A program made the position numbers and the translations under genes. The notes below the pieces were generated by a model. That model saw only the letters and a list, made by a program, of their open reading frames with translations, was not told where the DNA came from and ran no database searches. From contig QLIY01000368.1 of assembly GCA_003260075.1 (NCBI GenBank), forward strand, positions 62,001-126,000: 64,000 nucleotides of DNA. Reading direction: 5' to 3'. This stretch comes from Phallusia mammillata. Taxonomy: Eukaryota > Chordata > Ascidiacea > Phlebobranchia > Ascidiidae. Of this stretch, positions 37,356 through 51,043 are shown piece after piece (the stretch's first letter is position 1; every line of letters begins with the position of its first letter).

Positions 37356-40300
37356 GTTGAATATGAAAGTTTTCCAGCAATAGGGGTAAAATTGTTAAAA
37401 ACGTCTATACTCCCAAAAATACTCCTAAAATCTTCACTGCCGACAAAGGCACAGTTTAATGTCAATGAAATCAAACTGACAACATTTGCACTTTCGCTAA
37501 TTTACGTAAATAAAATTTTGTAAAAATGTTAAAAAGAAAAAAAGTAAATGGATGGGCGATCTCTTCAAAGAAATCCCAGACACCGCCGCTTTGTGCGGTC
37601 ACAAAAGCGAATCGCGATTCTGTAGTGTTTGATAAACTACCAAACAATTATCCGTTGTTGAACAATAAATCCCACCGCTTGTCTTGAACAAGTGATTTAT
37701 GCCGACACGGTCTCTATGTTTAAGTGTTGAACAATTGTTATTAATTTGGCGATTAAAGTATAGAACACCTGCGTTACGAAACTGCTTGTACGGTAGAATC
37801 GCAAATATTGTGTAGTGTTTGCGAAACTATATCTATATTAGCAACAGTTTTGGCAGAGATTAAAATCGTGTTCAAGGCTTTTGTCTGATTAGCTTTTTGA
37901 GTTGAACCACCAAAAGTGCCCATGAAGGGTACTTCGTGAAAAATGTTTAAACTCTTACAACATAAAGATTTTATTATGTCCATGCTGTTTAAAATTTGAC
38001 AATTTCGCGAGTTCCAGGTTAAGGGTGAAAATAATCAAAATTGATGGATTGTTATTAAAACTACCTCCAGATGATTTAACTGTCGTTTTGTACAGCAGGT
38101 TGCAAATTTAGGAAATCAGTTGTCGGCTTTTGAGGGGTTATTATTAGCGATGCACCGAAGTTATAACGGATTGGATAAAATCATTCCGAGCGATATGACC
38201 TTTGGTTATGTTGCGGTTTTTGGTCAGAACTTTTTAAAGTTTGCCTTAAACACAAGCTTTTGTGTACATTATTGATCGGTTAAGCTCTAAATCAGCCAAC
38301 TACAGTGTAATTTGTTTACCATTCATTGTTCAAGTACGAGCCATGTTTTCTACAAAATATTTTCTATTTTGTGCTGTATTACAAAAGTTTTTTGTTAATG
38401 ACGGTAACGAGTTTATTTGAATGAACAACATATGATTCTTTAGAAAACATCCATTAGGAGCATTACAGGCGGGGTCAGACACAGTCGAAATTGTTCGGCC
38501 TCTTGGCCAAATATTCGGCGGACCTTTTAAGGCGGGTTCGGTGCAAAACCGTTTGGTTAAACATTCTGGTTGTATGTTATCCGCTTATTTCTTTTTTTTG
38601 CTTATTACCAGTAAAAAAACAATCTTTGATACAAAACTGATAATTTTGTATAGAACTGCAAATTACCTGCAACTTATAAACACGTTTATAAAAGCACTAA
38701 GGCCTACAAAATACAAAACGTAATAAACCACTTGATTCATTTAAAAATTCACAACAGTTCAACTAACAAAAAGTTATATCTGTATTACTTTAGTTTCTAA
38801 TCTTTTTAAAACTCTAATACACCTAAGGCCTAAAATCGTCTCTCGCACAAAATTCGACCACTCTCAACCCCAACCAACCCTAAATGACTGAAGATTGGCC
38901 TAATCCAATGAGACGAAGGTGAAGGGCGCGAACAAACAAAAAAGGGCTTTTCCATTCAACAGGTTATTCCAAAGTCCCATAACGTTAAACAAACGAAAGC
39001 AAGGAATTGAATTTGGTGATAGCATAAGAGGGATTGTGACGCCAGACAGGTTTGTTGGGATGAAGAATCCATTCATTATTCATGCCGCTTGGAATATTTG
39101 TGTTGGAAACACGGATTATAAAGCTTTTGTGAGTATTTTTAGGTTATGTTTATTTTTATTATCAATTAACCTGGCATTTGATCTAGTATTTTTTATGTAC
39201 TAATTTTATTTATTTATTTAATTGAAAAGTCTCAAAAAATTCAATTTATCGTTATCATTTTATAATTATGCTTTTGATTTTTTTGGCCACTGTTTTGGCA
39301 GCACGTATAATTATTGGAACTGATTTACTCATGTTGATTGCTGGTTGTATAGGCCTGCCACTCGTACTGAGTGTCAACAATCTGTTTTTAAAAAGGACAT
39401 GTGCTTTTGTTAGTGAAAGTTTACACTTCAATTTCTAGAACTGCGTAGTGATTCCCTTCCGTGGTTAAAAGTTAAAACTGCTGGTTTTCCCGAACCGGTC
39501 GCATTTCGGAAGTAGTAAACTGATCATTAACCTGCGCTCCAGTCAACACAACTTCTGCACATTGACCCTCACACGAACTCCGATTATGGTAAGTGAACAT
39601 CGATTTATTGACAATTCGGCGTATTCAACAATCGCTTATTCCATTTCTTGTTATTTAAGACATGGTGTTTTTAGCTTTAAATTGTCGGCTTCGCATGATC
39701 TTTACTTTCGCTAGGTGTAAAGTTATTGACGCATCGAAATATTATAGCTTTGCAGTAGCTTAATACGGTGGCGTAGCCGGAAAAAAAGGTTTCCTCATTT
39801 GAGAGAGAAGCTGGGATGGTTTTGTGTGCGATGAAAATAGGGTTTAAAACTTTAAATGGTACATGCGTATTTTTCAGTTTCTTGCCTAAGGGTCATGGTT
39901 TTATAAAAAAACGACGGTCAACAGTTAGAGAAAGTCCTTTATTAGTTTGACACGTGACTTTTCAAGACAAATGAGAGTTTCTCAATTTATAAAGAGTTTT
40001 CAGCAAACAAATTTAACTGTGGGACTTTTGGGGGGTGTTAGAAGTTAATTTGGTCAAATAACATTTCTTAATACGTTAAGTCCTTTTCGTGGGTAAACAT
40101 TTTCTTTTGTCAGCGGAAACAATGAAACTTTGGTGACGCACAAACCCTTTCTTGACGTCACAAGTATACTCTAGACAAGTAATCGTAAAAGTCGCAAGCT
40201 AGAGAAACATCTAAAGCGCCATTGTTTAGTTTGATTTCTAAAAATGAAAATCAAACTGGTTTAACAAAAAATCGTTTTTACAGAATCAAACAACGTCACA

Positions 40301-43084
40301 ACCGCTGTCAATGGGCAAAAGGGATCACACAATGACTGCTGTGGATAAAATATACAAGCCAAAAAATATCCTGGGAAAACCAGTTTGGGTTCGGTTGGGT
40401 GCAAATGCCTATTTTCCCGATAAAACACGCTACGCACAAAGAGCATTTCCAATGCCTCCACTTTAAGCGGCCAGATTTCATACAAAATCCACAATATTAT
40501 AAACTTTTATCACAACAAAATATTTGGTGGTATTTTGTATTTAACACAATACAACACGTGTACCACATTTGATACAGGCGGTACCACCGGGCCTATTGTT
40601 ACATCACAACATCGTCCTCACATTACAATAGAACCACAGTGATGTGACAATTTGCCTTTGTCCCGTCAAACTTCACTACACAGTCTAGCCAATGTATCTA
40701 AATAAAGGCAAAATAACGCCTTTTAAGTAAAAAATGACTTACGCTTCTTCTTTCATTATGACACAATCCTCTTTTCGTCGTCTTCGAGAATAATTTTTTT
40801 GTTAAAAATTGATCAATAAATTGGTAAATAGCAATAGAATCTTGAAATCAAGACATTGTGGTTGAACAAGTGTTTTTATGGTAACAAAGTTTGTCGTACA
40901 AATTATATTTTAGGTGACTGTCTTTTCTTATAATCGGGCGTACAGAAAGTGACAAGTCGACATTAGGAATTCGGTGGTTTTTGCACAAACCACATAACCG
41001 TAAGTGGCGCTCCACAAAAGTACTCAACTTCAAAGTGCTCTTCTAACACTTCTCTGCAGATCGTTAAACAAATACCCTTCTGTTGCGTCACAATCTAACT
41101 ATTGTTCGTCACACATGGCAAGAACAAAAGAACCTTGAACCTTCCTGCGTTTGGTCAAACATTCCAATATTGCAGCGCGAATCGACCTGGGGCGTCACCA
41201 AGCCTGGCTCGACAACAATTCCACACGTTTCTATGGTGGAACGCGCAACCTAACCTTTGTTTGGATAAGGGGTCATTATGACCACACAATCGTGTTTTCT
41301 GTGAGCTAACATTGGATGACAAGTGGCGCGAACGTCCGGAGATCTCGAATTTACGGGAGACGTTGAATCGATTTACGTTGCGTCTGTCGCGCATCAAGTT
41401 CAAACTTGCCCGAGCATCTCGCTCGACCCACAATAAAGCGAATCAAGAACATAATAGCCACGCATTTACTTGGTTGGGTGTTGCCGAATAAAAGGATGGT
41501 GCAAGCTACACAAAATGCGATGTTTTGTGAGTGTTTGGGGCAAGGCTCCTGTCACAATAAAGACTGTATGACGTCAAACAAAAAGTTTTCCTATTACCTA
41601 CTGATTTTAAAACATGACTTTTCAAAATTACCGCTAGATAATACGCACTAGATGAGGGCTGGAGAGCCTGGGGGCTTTTCTGGGCAACTGTGCGACCACC
41701 CAGCCTTCAAAGTAGCTAAATATCAATGTGTGTTTAGTGGCCCAAGGCTTATTTATAAAGATAACAGACAAAAACACAGTTATGGTGAGAGGTGAATTGT
41801 TGGTGACCTATATTCCCCACACATGTCCCAGTTGCTAATGTAGCCTCAACGGAAATACACTGGAAATAATAATGCAAGGCTGCAGCATAAAAATGATACG
41901 CTATACTGCAGTACTTTTGCAAACCGACATTGGTTTGGTATGTTGATGGCCTGATTTCTGTGCCTAAGTAAAGATTTAATGAAAATCATTATTTGAGATT
42001 ACTTCCAGTAAACACTGTTCATATCCTCAACTACACCAGTAAATCTTCGTATGACGTCAGAGGGAGGGTTTGTGTACACATAGACGCTATTATTCCGTCA
42101 TAAATTGTGCTTGTGCAATCAAACGTGAAATCCAGTTAGCTAATACGAAACACGTACAACCTGTCCCGACGAGTCTAGACCTTGTTGTTTTGATACCAAG
42201 GTCGAAACTGATGAGGGTTTTTTTGTTCAAGAAAACGCTTCAATGCAAATTAGGGTGCTTTTCCAATTTAAATAGTAGTCACAGCATAACGAAAACGATT
42301 GTTGGTCGTTTCCTTTTTCTTTTTTATAATTCACGCTTTTACGCTAAACTGTGATTAGTTGTCTTTTCGTTTTCGTGCTAAAAACGTTTCAGACATTTAT
42401 CCGAGTGGCCGAACTGGTAATTTGTGTCTGTTTCTAGGTCAACAACCATCAAATCATTCCATCACTCGCTTACCCAAATTCGCTTTTTATTTTGTGTAAG
42501 GTTTAAACTGAAGAAGCTCCCAAATTCAAACCCCGGTAAGTATTTTTTATGTATGTTCATGGATCTAGCGCCCCCGACCGTTGCTCGTTGCGACCAAGTC
42601 TTTGTATCTTTGCTTTTCTGCGACCTAGTGGCGGTGTAACAAAAAGGATTTTGCTCACACGATAGCGCTATAACCCTGCTTTTTACAACTATTTTTTTAA
42701 AGCGAAAGTATTTTTGTGCACGATATACACAGAGACAAACGATTATAGTATTTATTTTTATTGCTATTTGTACCGTACATCTAGTGCTACCGAACACAAA
42801 CCTCTGTTTTGTGAGGAGTTTTACGTATGTTTGTGAGCAGTTTTGCAAGCTGAACATAACGTCCAGGTAACACATGGAAAACTGATGACACAAAAAGGTC
42901 AACTAAGTAACATTTTGTAAGGTGACGTGGAGATACCCAGTAAGCTCTTAAGACCAAAAATCTAGAACCTGTCTTTTGTAGTTGTATTTTATGTTAGTTA
43001 CATATGTTATTGTAGTTTGACTGCTACAAACAAATACCTCGACAATTTGATCAAATCAATAAATAAACAAAATCTTATTCTTAC
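37356..43084. other. Stretch without a recognised gene between the kinesin and the orphan exon
   Basis: The left end should hold the kinesin promoter. I found no complete gene. Weak exon-like signals: ATG directly followed by GTAAGT on plus at 39586-39588 (the layout of some ribosomal-protein genes), and on minus ATGAAAGAAGAAGC followed by GTAAGT at 40756-40743. Neither has downstream exons I can join. Intronless frames such as 37774-37983 (minus) and 42462-42902 (minus) show no recognisable domain. TGACGTCA palindromes occur near 40154, 41569 and 42051. Confidence 0.4.
38145..38545. mobile_element. Degenerate hAT-like relic (TAGCGATGCACCGAA end)
   Basis: The left end TAGCGATGCACCGAA resembles the terminal repeat of the element at 58609 (TAG..ATGTACCGAAT). 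TTCGGTGCA near 38537-38545 may be the inverted partner, and an ATATTCGGCGGAC segment lies in between. The right terminus and target-site duplication are not intact. Confidence 0.4.
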
Positions 43085-43254
43085 CAATTCCTCTTTGGTC
43101 TGACAACTTTAGTTCGATAGTCAGGATCTGGTGAACGTTTCTTGGCAACAACAAGCCTACTTGAATTGCCATAGTTGCTTATAACACTGCTACTATTATT
43201 GTTGTTAATGTTGCGACATTTCCTAACGGTCTTACTGCTTGCAGGCAATTTCAT
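43085..43254 (-). CDS. Orphan first coding exon (unrecognised basic protein)
   Basis: ATG at 43254 opens a 56-codon frame ending in a good donor (AATTG, GTAAGA; phase 2). The product is Lys/Arg/Asn/Ser-rich, with a KKRSPDPDYRTKVV segment. It looks like the first exon of a minus-strand gene whose other exons should lie to the left, but I could not find a matching phase-2 acceptor followed by a convincing frame. I do not recognise the protein. Confidence 0.35.
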
Positions 43255-45719
43255 GATGAAGTTTTACTTTAAAGTCTTACCAAAACTAATTGTGAAATAA
43301 ACGTTAGTGTTGCCTTTTTGAAAAATAAAAAAGTATATGTGTAAAAAGGTATAATTGCCAGACAACTAAAAAAGTAGATGTGTAAAAGGTATAATTGATT
43401 GTGGCTATTGTCAACAACAATTGAAACTTGCCCTGGATCATTACTAATTTTGGTCAAGTAATTAATGATTGTTTGCCAATTGTAACCTCCGCACACTATT
43501 TGTAAGTATATAGTCAAATTTTATTAATGTTGGTCACAGATAAACACCGTTAAAAAACTTATAATTTATTTATTAGCAACTATATTTGGAGAATGTGAAA
43601 ACGCTCTTTAGGAAATGTACGGCTAATTCTAGGAGTGGTGCTGTTTTATGTTTTGTCAGCATATAGATGCCAATGTTTGACGTGGTTGGCAGCCGAATGA
43701 CCTTACACGATTTTTTCGCTGAGCAATGGGGTTAATGATTTGCCGAATACTTTCACTCAGTCAGATTCATGAAAAATGTCTGGATAACTAGCCTATGTTG
43801 GACACATGGGATAGCCTTGACAAGGCAAACAACAGGAAATTAGGAACACTATGAGAAAGTCCCATTTAAGCTTTTTTAACGCCTAAAACCGTCAAATATT
43901 ATTCCATTTTTTGGCACATTCAAAAAAATCCATCATGACCGATTTTCCATGGTAAGCTATCCTTTACCAACGCAGTATTCAAAAACGTCAAACAAACATT
44001 TAAATCAAACCCACCATAAAAACGACACTCACTGGTTTATATACTTTGTTATTAAATGTTAAATAATAATTACACCCGTTGCATCTATTGACAGTACAGG
44101 ACTGTAATAAATTCTTTGTTTTTACTCTACCTGTCCCTTTTTCCACGAAGACTCGATTTCATTGTTAAAGTCCAACTCTGCTTCTCAGCTCCAAGTTTTC
44201 GTTGAAACATTAATAAAAGTCACAAATATATTTAGCTAGTATAATGCAACCTATTCTAAAAGCAGATCTTTTACTACATTACTTGTATCTGATATGCAAT
44301 GACAAATTCAACAGTCCATTTTTTTGCGTATGGAATACGTAAATACGTCATTACATAAGACTAAATACTACATTACGTTTCAAATAGGGTCACGTCATCA
44401 CGTATAACTTCTCTAACTTTGCGTCTCAAGATTACTGTTGAAATCAAAAATGGTATCAGAAACTTGAAATCAAAAACTAAAACGAATATTTAATTAGTGT
44501 GAATTGGTAGCATGGTACTCAGGTCTATTTACAGCTGACTGCACTACACAAGAAGTACACAAAAAAGACATAAAATGCGATATTTGATGCTAAAAATGTA
44601 CAGGCGGTAATTTGAAGTCCTTATACTCCAAATATCCCCACTCAAAACTCTTGTTACAAGGTTTGACCACCACACAAACTGCTCGGCACACCAAACATCG
44701 TTTGACTATTCGATTGTAAACAAGACGCACGTTCGATACTATGACGTCACAAACAATGATTAGAGTAAACAGAGTTGATGAATTTTGTTGGGCGGGAATA
44801 CAATAAGTACGGTTGTTATTTGCTGATGAACATCGCGTTAATGACGCGGATCAATGTTGTCTGTTGTTCTCGAACAAATTTTTAAGAGTGAAATATCATT
44901 GATTTGTACTTTGACGTCAGACTTTTATGCTGTAATGCCCATATCATTTTTTTCGGCATTAACATTTTTATTACTATTTCTCTCTACTAACTTAAGGAAA
45001 ATAAGTGATTACTTAGAAATAAAACCAGCAAACAATTGTATCAAAACTTTTTAAACTGGTAATAAAATCTGAATTGTACAGAAATTTTATGGTTAGGGCT
45101 CTATCTAGTGGCATAATCTAAAAAGAGCGGGAAACAAATAACTAAAGTTACAAAATTGTGAAGTAGATTCTGTGCAGTTTTTTGTGGTTATAGCGTACTT
45201 TATGTACTGGTGTCAGCCGTGAACCTCTAAATTACGTTTGAAAATCGAAAATGTTTTAACAATGCAGCCTGTCTCAATTGTATCATTCAGTTTAAGTATC
45301 AAAAAATGGCATTAATTAGTTGGCAAATGCGACGACTAAAAGAACCCATCCATTAATTGTGTCTGTATTTTCTTGCATATATTTCTTGGTATTGTTTGGT
45401 GGTTTCTAAAGGCTGTGTATTTATTTAAAGCTAGACTATAACAAGGTCTGATCTATAATTGGAATTCCTCTACTGGCACATCAAGTATTTGCGTTTATTT
45501 TAGCGTTTATTACCATGTTTTAATTGCAATAAACATACTTTGTAACAAAGGCATTGGTTACGTTTTAATGAGTTTGTAACAAAGGCTTTATTTATTTTTG
45601 AATTAGGTGGAGGTCATTGCCCAAAGCATTAAAAATTAGTCAACCAAAAAAGCTTATTTTTTGTCGATGTTTACACTTATTCAAGTTTAATTGCAAGCAG
45701 TGGAAAGAAGTTCATTTCT
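43255..45719. other. Intergenic stretch; right part is the left arm of a segmental duplication
   Basis: I see no supported gene. From about 44900 to 45719 the sequence matches, in order but with interruptions, 55130-55380, 57930-58140 and 58560-59160 (landmarks: TACTATTTCTCTCTACT, AGTGGCATAAT, TATAATTG.GATTCCTC). This places the breakpoint of the oxidase duplication upstream of the 3' end of the gene. TGACGTCA occurs near 44751 and 44914. Confidence 0.6.
45587..45596 (-). terminator. Polyadenylation signal of the oxidase gene
   Basis: TTTATTTATT on plus gives overlapping AATAAATAAA on minus, about 125 bases beyond the stop codon, a normal distance for a short 3' UTR. Confidence 0.5.
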
Positions 45720-48700
45720 TCACTTCAGGAGAATAATAGCCAGCAAACTTGTAAACAGTGCCAAAGGTCTGTAAAAAAACAATTAAAATATAATGTCATG
45801 TACAGACAAGATTAGTATGAGTATATATACATAACTTTACAACGCTTACTTGTTGGGAAATATTGCCAATGCATCACAATGGTCAGGATCAATATTTGGG
45901 TCACATCCAGGGTTGCTCATTCCGGCCACTTCCTCATTTAAACACACACTGACATCTTTGTTAAAAGGAAATGGATCACACTTCATGCATGTGCCAGGAT
46001 ATGCATTGCCGGATGGGACTTCTGCACTTAAGTCATTACCTTAAATAAACGGTATGTTGGTTAAAACTGCACTTTACTTACTTTCACTTTACGATATATG
46101 AGTCTTTCATAAAAATACTGAAAATAATTCCATAAAAGAGAAATGTAACTACTCACCAGGCATCGTTTCATGCATAAAAGTTAATAGTTTGTTTTAACAT
46201 TTTAGCTGTTATATTCCGCTACTTATGACCAATAACGCTTTGTTCAATACATGTTAAAATAACACTAGGAAACGTTTACTATTTTTTCACATTGTTGCTA
46301 ATTTTGAAAAGGGTATATCCTTACTATTGTATTCTATATACAGTTTCATATTTTTAGATGACAAAACTTGTTCCTCACAAACACATGCAGCATGCGTTTT
46401 GTCTGGCAACAAGTTACCACTAAGCTACAATCGCCCAAATCGCACAGTGTAAAATAGTGGCAGGCAAGCCATGTAATAAATATAGAACCACTAAATTCCG
46501 CTTCAAGGGATTAGTATTGTTTAAACATTTTTTTCATACCTTCTGGCACAATTCCTACTAGCATCATCATTCCACGGTCTTCATGATTTAACAAATGACA
46601 ATGAATCACCAAAGCTCCTGTAAATTTGTGTGGCATGAAACGAATCTGAAATTTCCAAATAACATTCCCTTGTTACAATGTATGTATGTATTGGTTTTGC
46701 TTAATAATTTAACAGATGAGTTTTTCCAATTTGCCAAAATGTGTTCCAACTCATAATTGACGAATATAACTTAAACAAAACATCATTATTTTGTCAGGGC
46801 CTAAAATAAATTGTGTTGTGAATGTTTGTTGAATCTTTTCCCTTGAGGCAACTGAATCACAGTGCAAAGTTGCATAAGGTGCAATATCTTATTTGTGTAA
46901 AAATGACCTACAGTAATGTTTGAAAGTGGAGGGACCAACAAATTGTCTCGGAACTCTCCTGCTTTAGCATAACCCAATGTTCCACTCCCTCCAGCCAACA
47001 AACGATCATTGTGTCCAAGATATTTAAGAGGGTCATTCGGAATTGTAAGTTCAGTGTTTTCTACAAAACATTATATTTGTCTATAGGTCTGTAATAGAGG
47101 TTCAAACAGCAGGAATATAAACAGCTGTTGTGGTAGCAAAAATGATATGCTTTCTAAAAACAATCTGTTTTACATGCAATATTGGTTTTGTATGTTTTTA
47201 TTCATTATACTTGTGTTTGAAGTCACCTGAATATCCGCTATGTTGATAGAAACATGTTTCATTATTCTGACTGTAGAACATAAAATCTGGTCCAGAGTTC
47301 ACTCCATAAGGCCCTGTGTAACTTGTATATTCAACAACCTATTAAAAAAATATGCGAATAAATATAAGTACTGAAAATTTCTTAAATGTTTTGGGGCTTT
47401 TTGAAAGGTTTAACCAACCATTTTTAACTACTACGTTATTAAAAAAGGGCATTGATATTCTGTCACACACTATAAACAAACCAAATGGCCCAAAATTCAC
47501 AAACATTGCATTATGTTTGTTTTTGCATAAGATTATTTTAGCATCATACCTGGAAATGATTAACATGCATATGGACTGGATGGTTTGTGTTGGGTGAAGT
47601 GTTAATCAAATACCACTCCTGTAGTTTACCAACCTCAATTTTGTATCTAAATAACATGATTGGTTCCAGTATGACATGAAGTCACTGAACTAAGTCGAAA
47701 AACATTAATGGTTTAAATCAAACCCTACTCAGATAATTTTATTCTCCTATTATAACAATGCAGTTTGAATAAAACGGGTGCAGCAATGCACATGTTTGTT
47801 AAATGCTCTTTCTGTTACAGCAAATAGTCTTAAAACAACTTTTTACCTGTATGTGATGTCAGCTGGAAATTGTTCCCTATTAAGGGCTGTTATTGGGCTT
47901 AATTCCACCACAAATCGACCATTCACTTCTTCTTGAGATGCAGACATGAAATCACCTACGTAATCTGGTCTTTTTGGTAGGATGGTTTCGATTGGATCTG
48001 GACTTGCGACCTTCCCATTCACTTTGATGGTAAGTAGTGTGCCTGTAAATCTGCTGAGACTACCAAGTGACATGTCATCTGAACTGCTTGGGTTTGAACG
48101 AAGCTGCAATTGTGTTTTTTGGTTACTTGTCAAAAAAACAGGTGCAATTTACAAAAAAACAAAAAAACTTATAATGGGTTATGTTGAGCCAGCTGCACAT
48201 TAGTATTTTTTTAAATTATTTTGTAATTATAACAAATAAGTAGTACAGTATTTTAAAAACTGGTTGTTGGCAACATTTATAATGATTTGGTTGTATTGTT
48301 AAAAGAAGAATTTTTGGTGTGGGTAACTCTAGTCAGCATACAAGGCAATAGATCTGTTGAAAAAGGCGCTGTTATAAAACTTGTTTGATAATGGTTTTAC
48401 AACAGAAAAAGGTACACATGACATTATTTTGCAAAAAAACATTGCTCACAACATATGTTCCTGGTGCTGAACAGGTGATCAGCCAATCCACTCGAGTTGA
48501 TGGAGCCAACAGACTTTTGCCTTCTTTCATTGGGCGAGCTTCATTCAAATATACCCCATCTATAGCAATTTCACGGATGTCACAAGCAGATACACCATTG
48601 GCATCAACAAACTCAACCTCCAATGATGGACCTCCGCCAGCATTCAGTAATCTACAATGTAAATGGTGAGCTCCAAACCTGGCTGATTCCACAGAAACAT

Positions 48701-50945
48701 GTAGTTAAATGCACAAACTTTTTTGTCTTATTTTTTAAAGATCAACTAAGATTTATTTTCTGCATTGGACAAGCATGGATAAATTATCTGTGCCAAATCT
48801 ACCTTCTGAACTTTGGTCAATAACTATTGAGATGTTCAAAAAATAAAGGTATTTTATGTTTTTGGGGGAGTTTGAAAATTAAAAAAAAAATTACCTAACC
48901 TAAATCGTTTCAGCTGGCCAGTCTTTATGTACAATGTTGGTTCAAGTTGTCCATTAGTTGTAAAGTAGCTGATTCCATTTGCATCATTGCTAATCCAATC
49001 CTTGAAAGTTTCTCCAGTTGATGCCACTATGTAGTTGGCAAGGCTAAATAAAGGGGTTGGTTATTATGTATTTTATGCATAAGAGTATTTGAAAGGCTTT
49101 AACAGTATGCTTACTTGTCAACATTATCTTCAATATCATCTTGCATTGACGCAAATTTGTATGCATTTTTCACATTTGAGTAAAGTAAAGTGGGTTGAAA
49201 AATTAGCTGTATATCATGTTGGCAATTAAATGGACAAGAAACTGATTTTAGTTGCTGTGACAACCCTGGGTCAGTTTCCTCATCCTCAACAATTATCATC
49301 CCTGCCATCCCACTGTGAAGCTAAAAAGAGTTTGTGGCTAAAAAATACGATTTGTTTTCTGAATTGTTTTTTTGTAAATTTTTTTGTTAGGTGCAAATGG
49401 TTATTTGATACTTTTGATTAGTGCCAAACCTGGAACAGAGTTGATCCATGAATGTGAGGGTGAAACCAGAATGTGCCACTGGGGTGATTTTCCTCAATGT
49501 TGTATACATAATGCAAACTGCCACCAGGACGTGCTTCAACCAACACATCATCCTCTGGAATCTGTGGTAATAATCATTCTTATATTTAATGATCAGTAAC
49601 TAAGACTGTAAAATGGTGTCATTTATGTACAAAAGCAATATGCAGTTATGCAAATACTATAAGATTTGTATTTGGGAAGTGCTAAAGTTCCTCACTCAAA
49701 GTAACTTTCAAAATGGCATGTAAAAAGCTGTTGCATTGTGGCTAAAACTCAAAGAAAATATTTACAACTAGAAGGGTGGCTTAGCATTTGTTATTCGAAC
49801 ATTTGTTAAAAGGGTCACCATTTTAGGGATTAGTTGATTAAGTTGTGGTGCTACAGGGCAAAACATAACATTTGAGACTAGGTATGTTCAATAAACTTTA
49901 CAGATTTCTTATAATTGGGACGTTTTCTTAACGTTCATTTATTTTAGGGGGGTAATTGAATAAATGTTGGGGCTACAAGGTAAAACACATCAATCGAAAC
50001 CTACAAATAGCGTAGTCCACATGCTACCAGAATTTTAGCAAATCCCGATTAATAAACTCACCCATTTTAGGGGGCTAGTGGGGTAAAATTGGGGCTACAA
50101 GGTTAAACATAACAATCAGCTCCTATGAATGGTAAATTCTGCAAGTGGTCTTAATTTTAGCCAATTCCGACATTGTTTAAAAAACTGACCCATTTTGGGG
50201 GGCTAGTAAGGTAACTAATGGGGTCCGACACATAAACTAAAAAATATGAAACCAAAAAAATTACTTTAGCCCTATCCGCCAATGTTTAAAATTTCGACCA
50301 CTAGAGGTGTTTTGAACAACAACCGTTTATGTTTCTGACGTCATAGGGCTGTTAACAAGCCCCTAACTGCCGTGGCGCAAAAACGTCCACCAAGCAACCC
50401 ACAAAGTCACAAATGAGTAACATACAACTGGTTGCCCTTGTAACGCTATTGTGCCCCAGAAATCTTTTGTTTGTGATGCCCAGTTACATACACATACGTT
50501 TTACACTTTGGGGGCTTGTAGGGTAAATGTTAGGGCTACAGGGTTGAACAGAACAATCGACACCTATAATTGACATACTTTACAAGCTATCCAAATTTCA
50601 TCCAATTCTGACACTGTTTACAAACTCACCCATTTTAGGGGGCTAACAGGGTAAATACTAGGGTTATCTGGACAATCAAAGTGGGATACACATCTTTACA
50701 ACTATATTTACCATCTGTATAAGTTTTGGCCACATCCATCAAACACTTGATGGCAAAACGAGTCAAACAAACTTTGGGAAAAAAATACCCATTTGAGGGG
50801 GCTAGCGGGGTAAATACTGAGGTCATCAACTAAAACAAAGTGGGATGCACATCTACATAACTATATCTACCATTGGTGTAAATTTTATCCAAGTCCGTTA
50901 AACATTTGATAGAAAAACGAGTCGGACAAACTTTGGGAAGAAAAA

Positions 50946-51043
<98 letters not shown>

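Noticed and set aside
37774..37983. 69-aa intronless ATG-initiated frame near the kinesin 5' end
   Set aside because: Open and ATG-started, but short, AT-rich and without motif or expected regulatory context; cannot be told from chance.
38919..39203. 94-aa plus-strand frame
   Set aside because: It begins at GTG, not ATG, with no convincing acceptor upstream; no recognised domain.
42398..42540. tRNA-like halves (GAGTGGCCGAACTGGTAA and TTCAAACCCCGG)
   Set aside because: They are about 120 bases apart, with no acceptor stem pairing I could see. At most a decayed tRNA-derived repeat.
42462..42902. 146-aa minus-strand open frame
   Set aside because: It is the longest simple frame in the gap but has no domain, no good splice partner to the orphan exon, and overlaps the tRNA-like relic.
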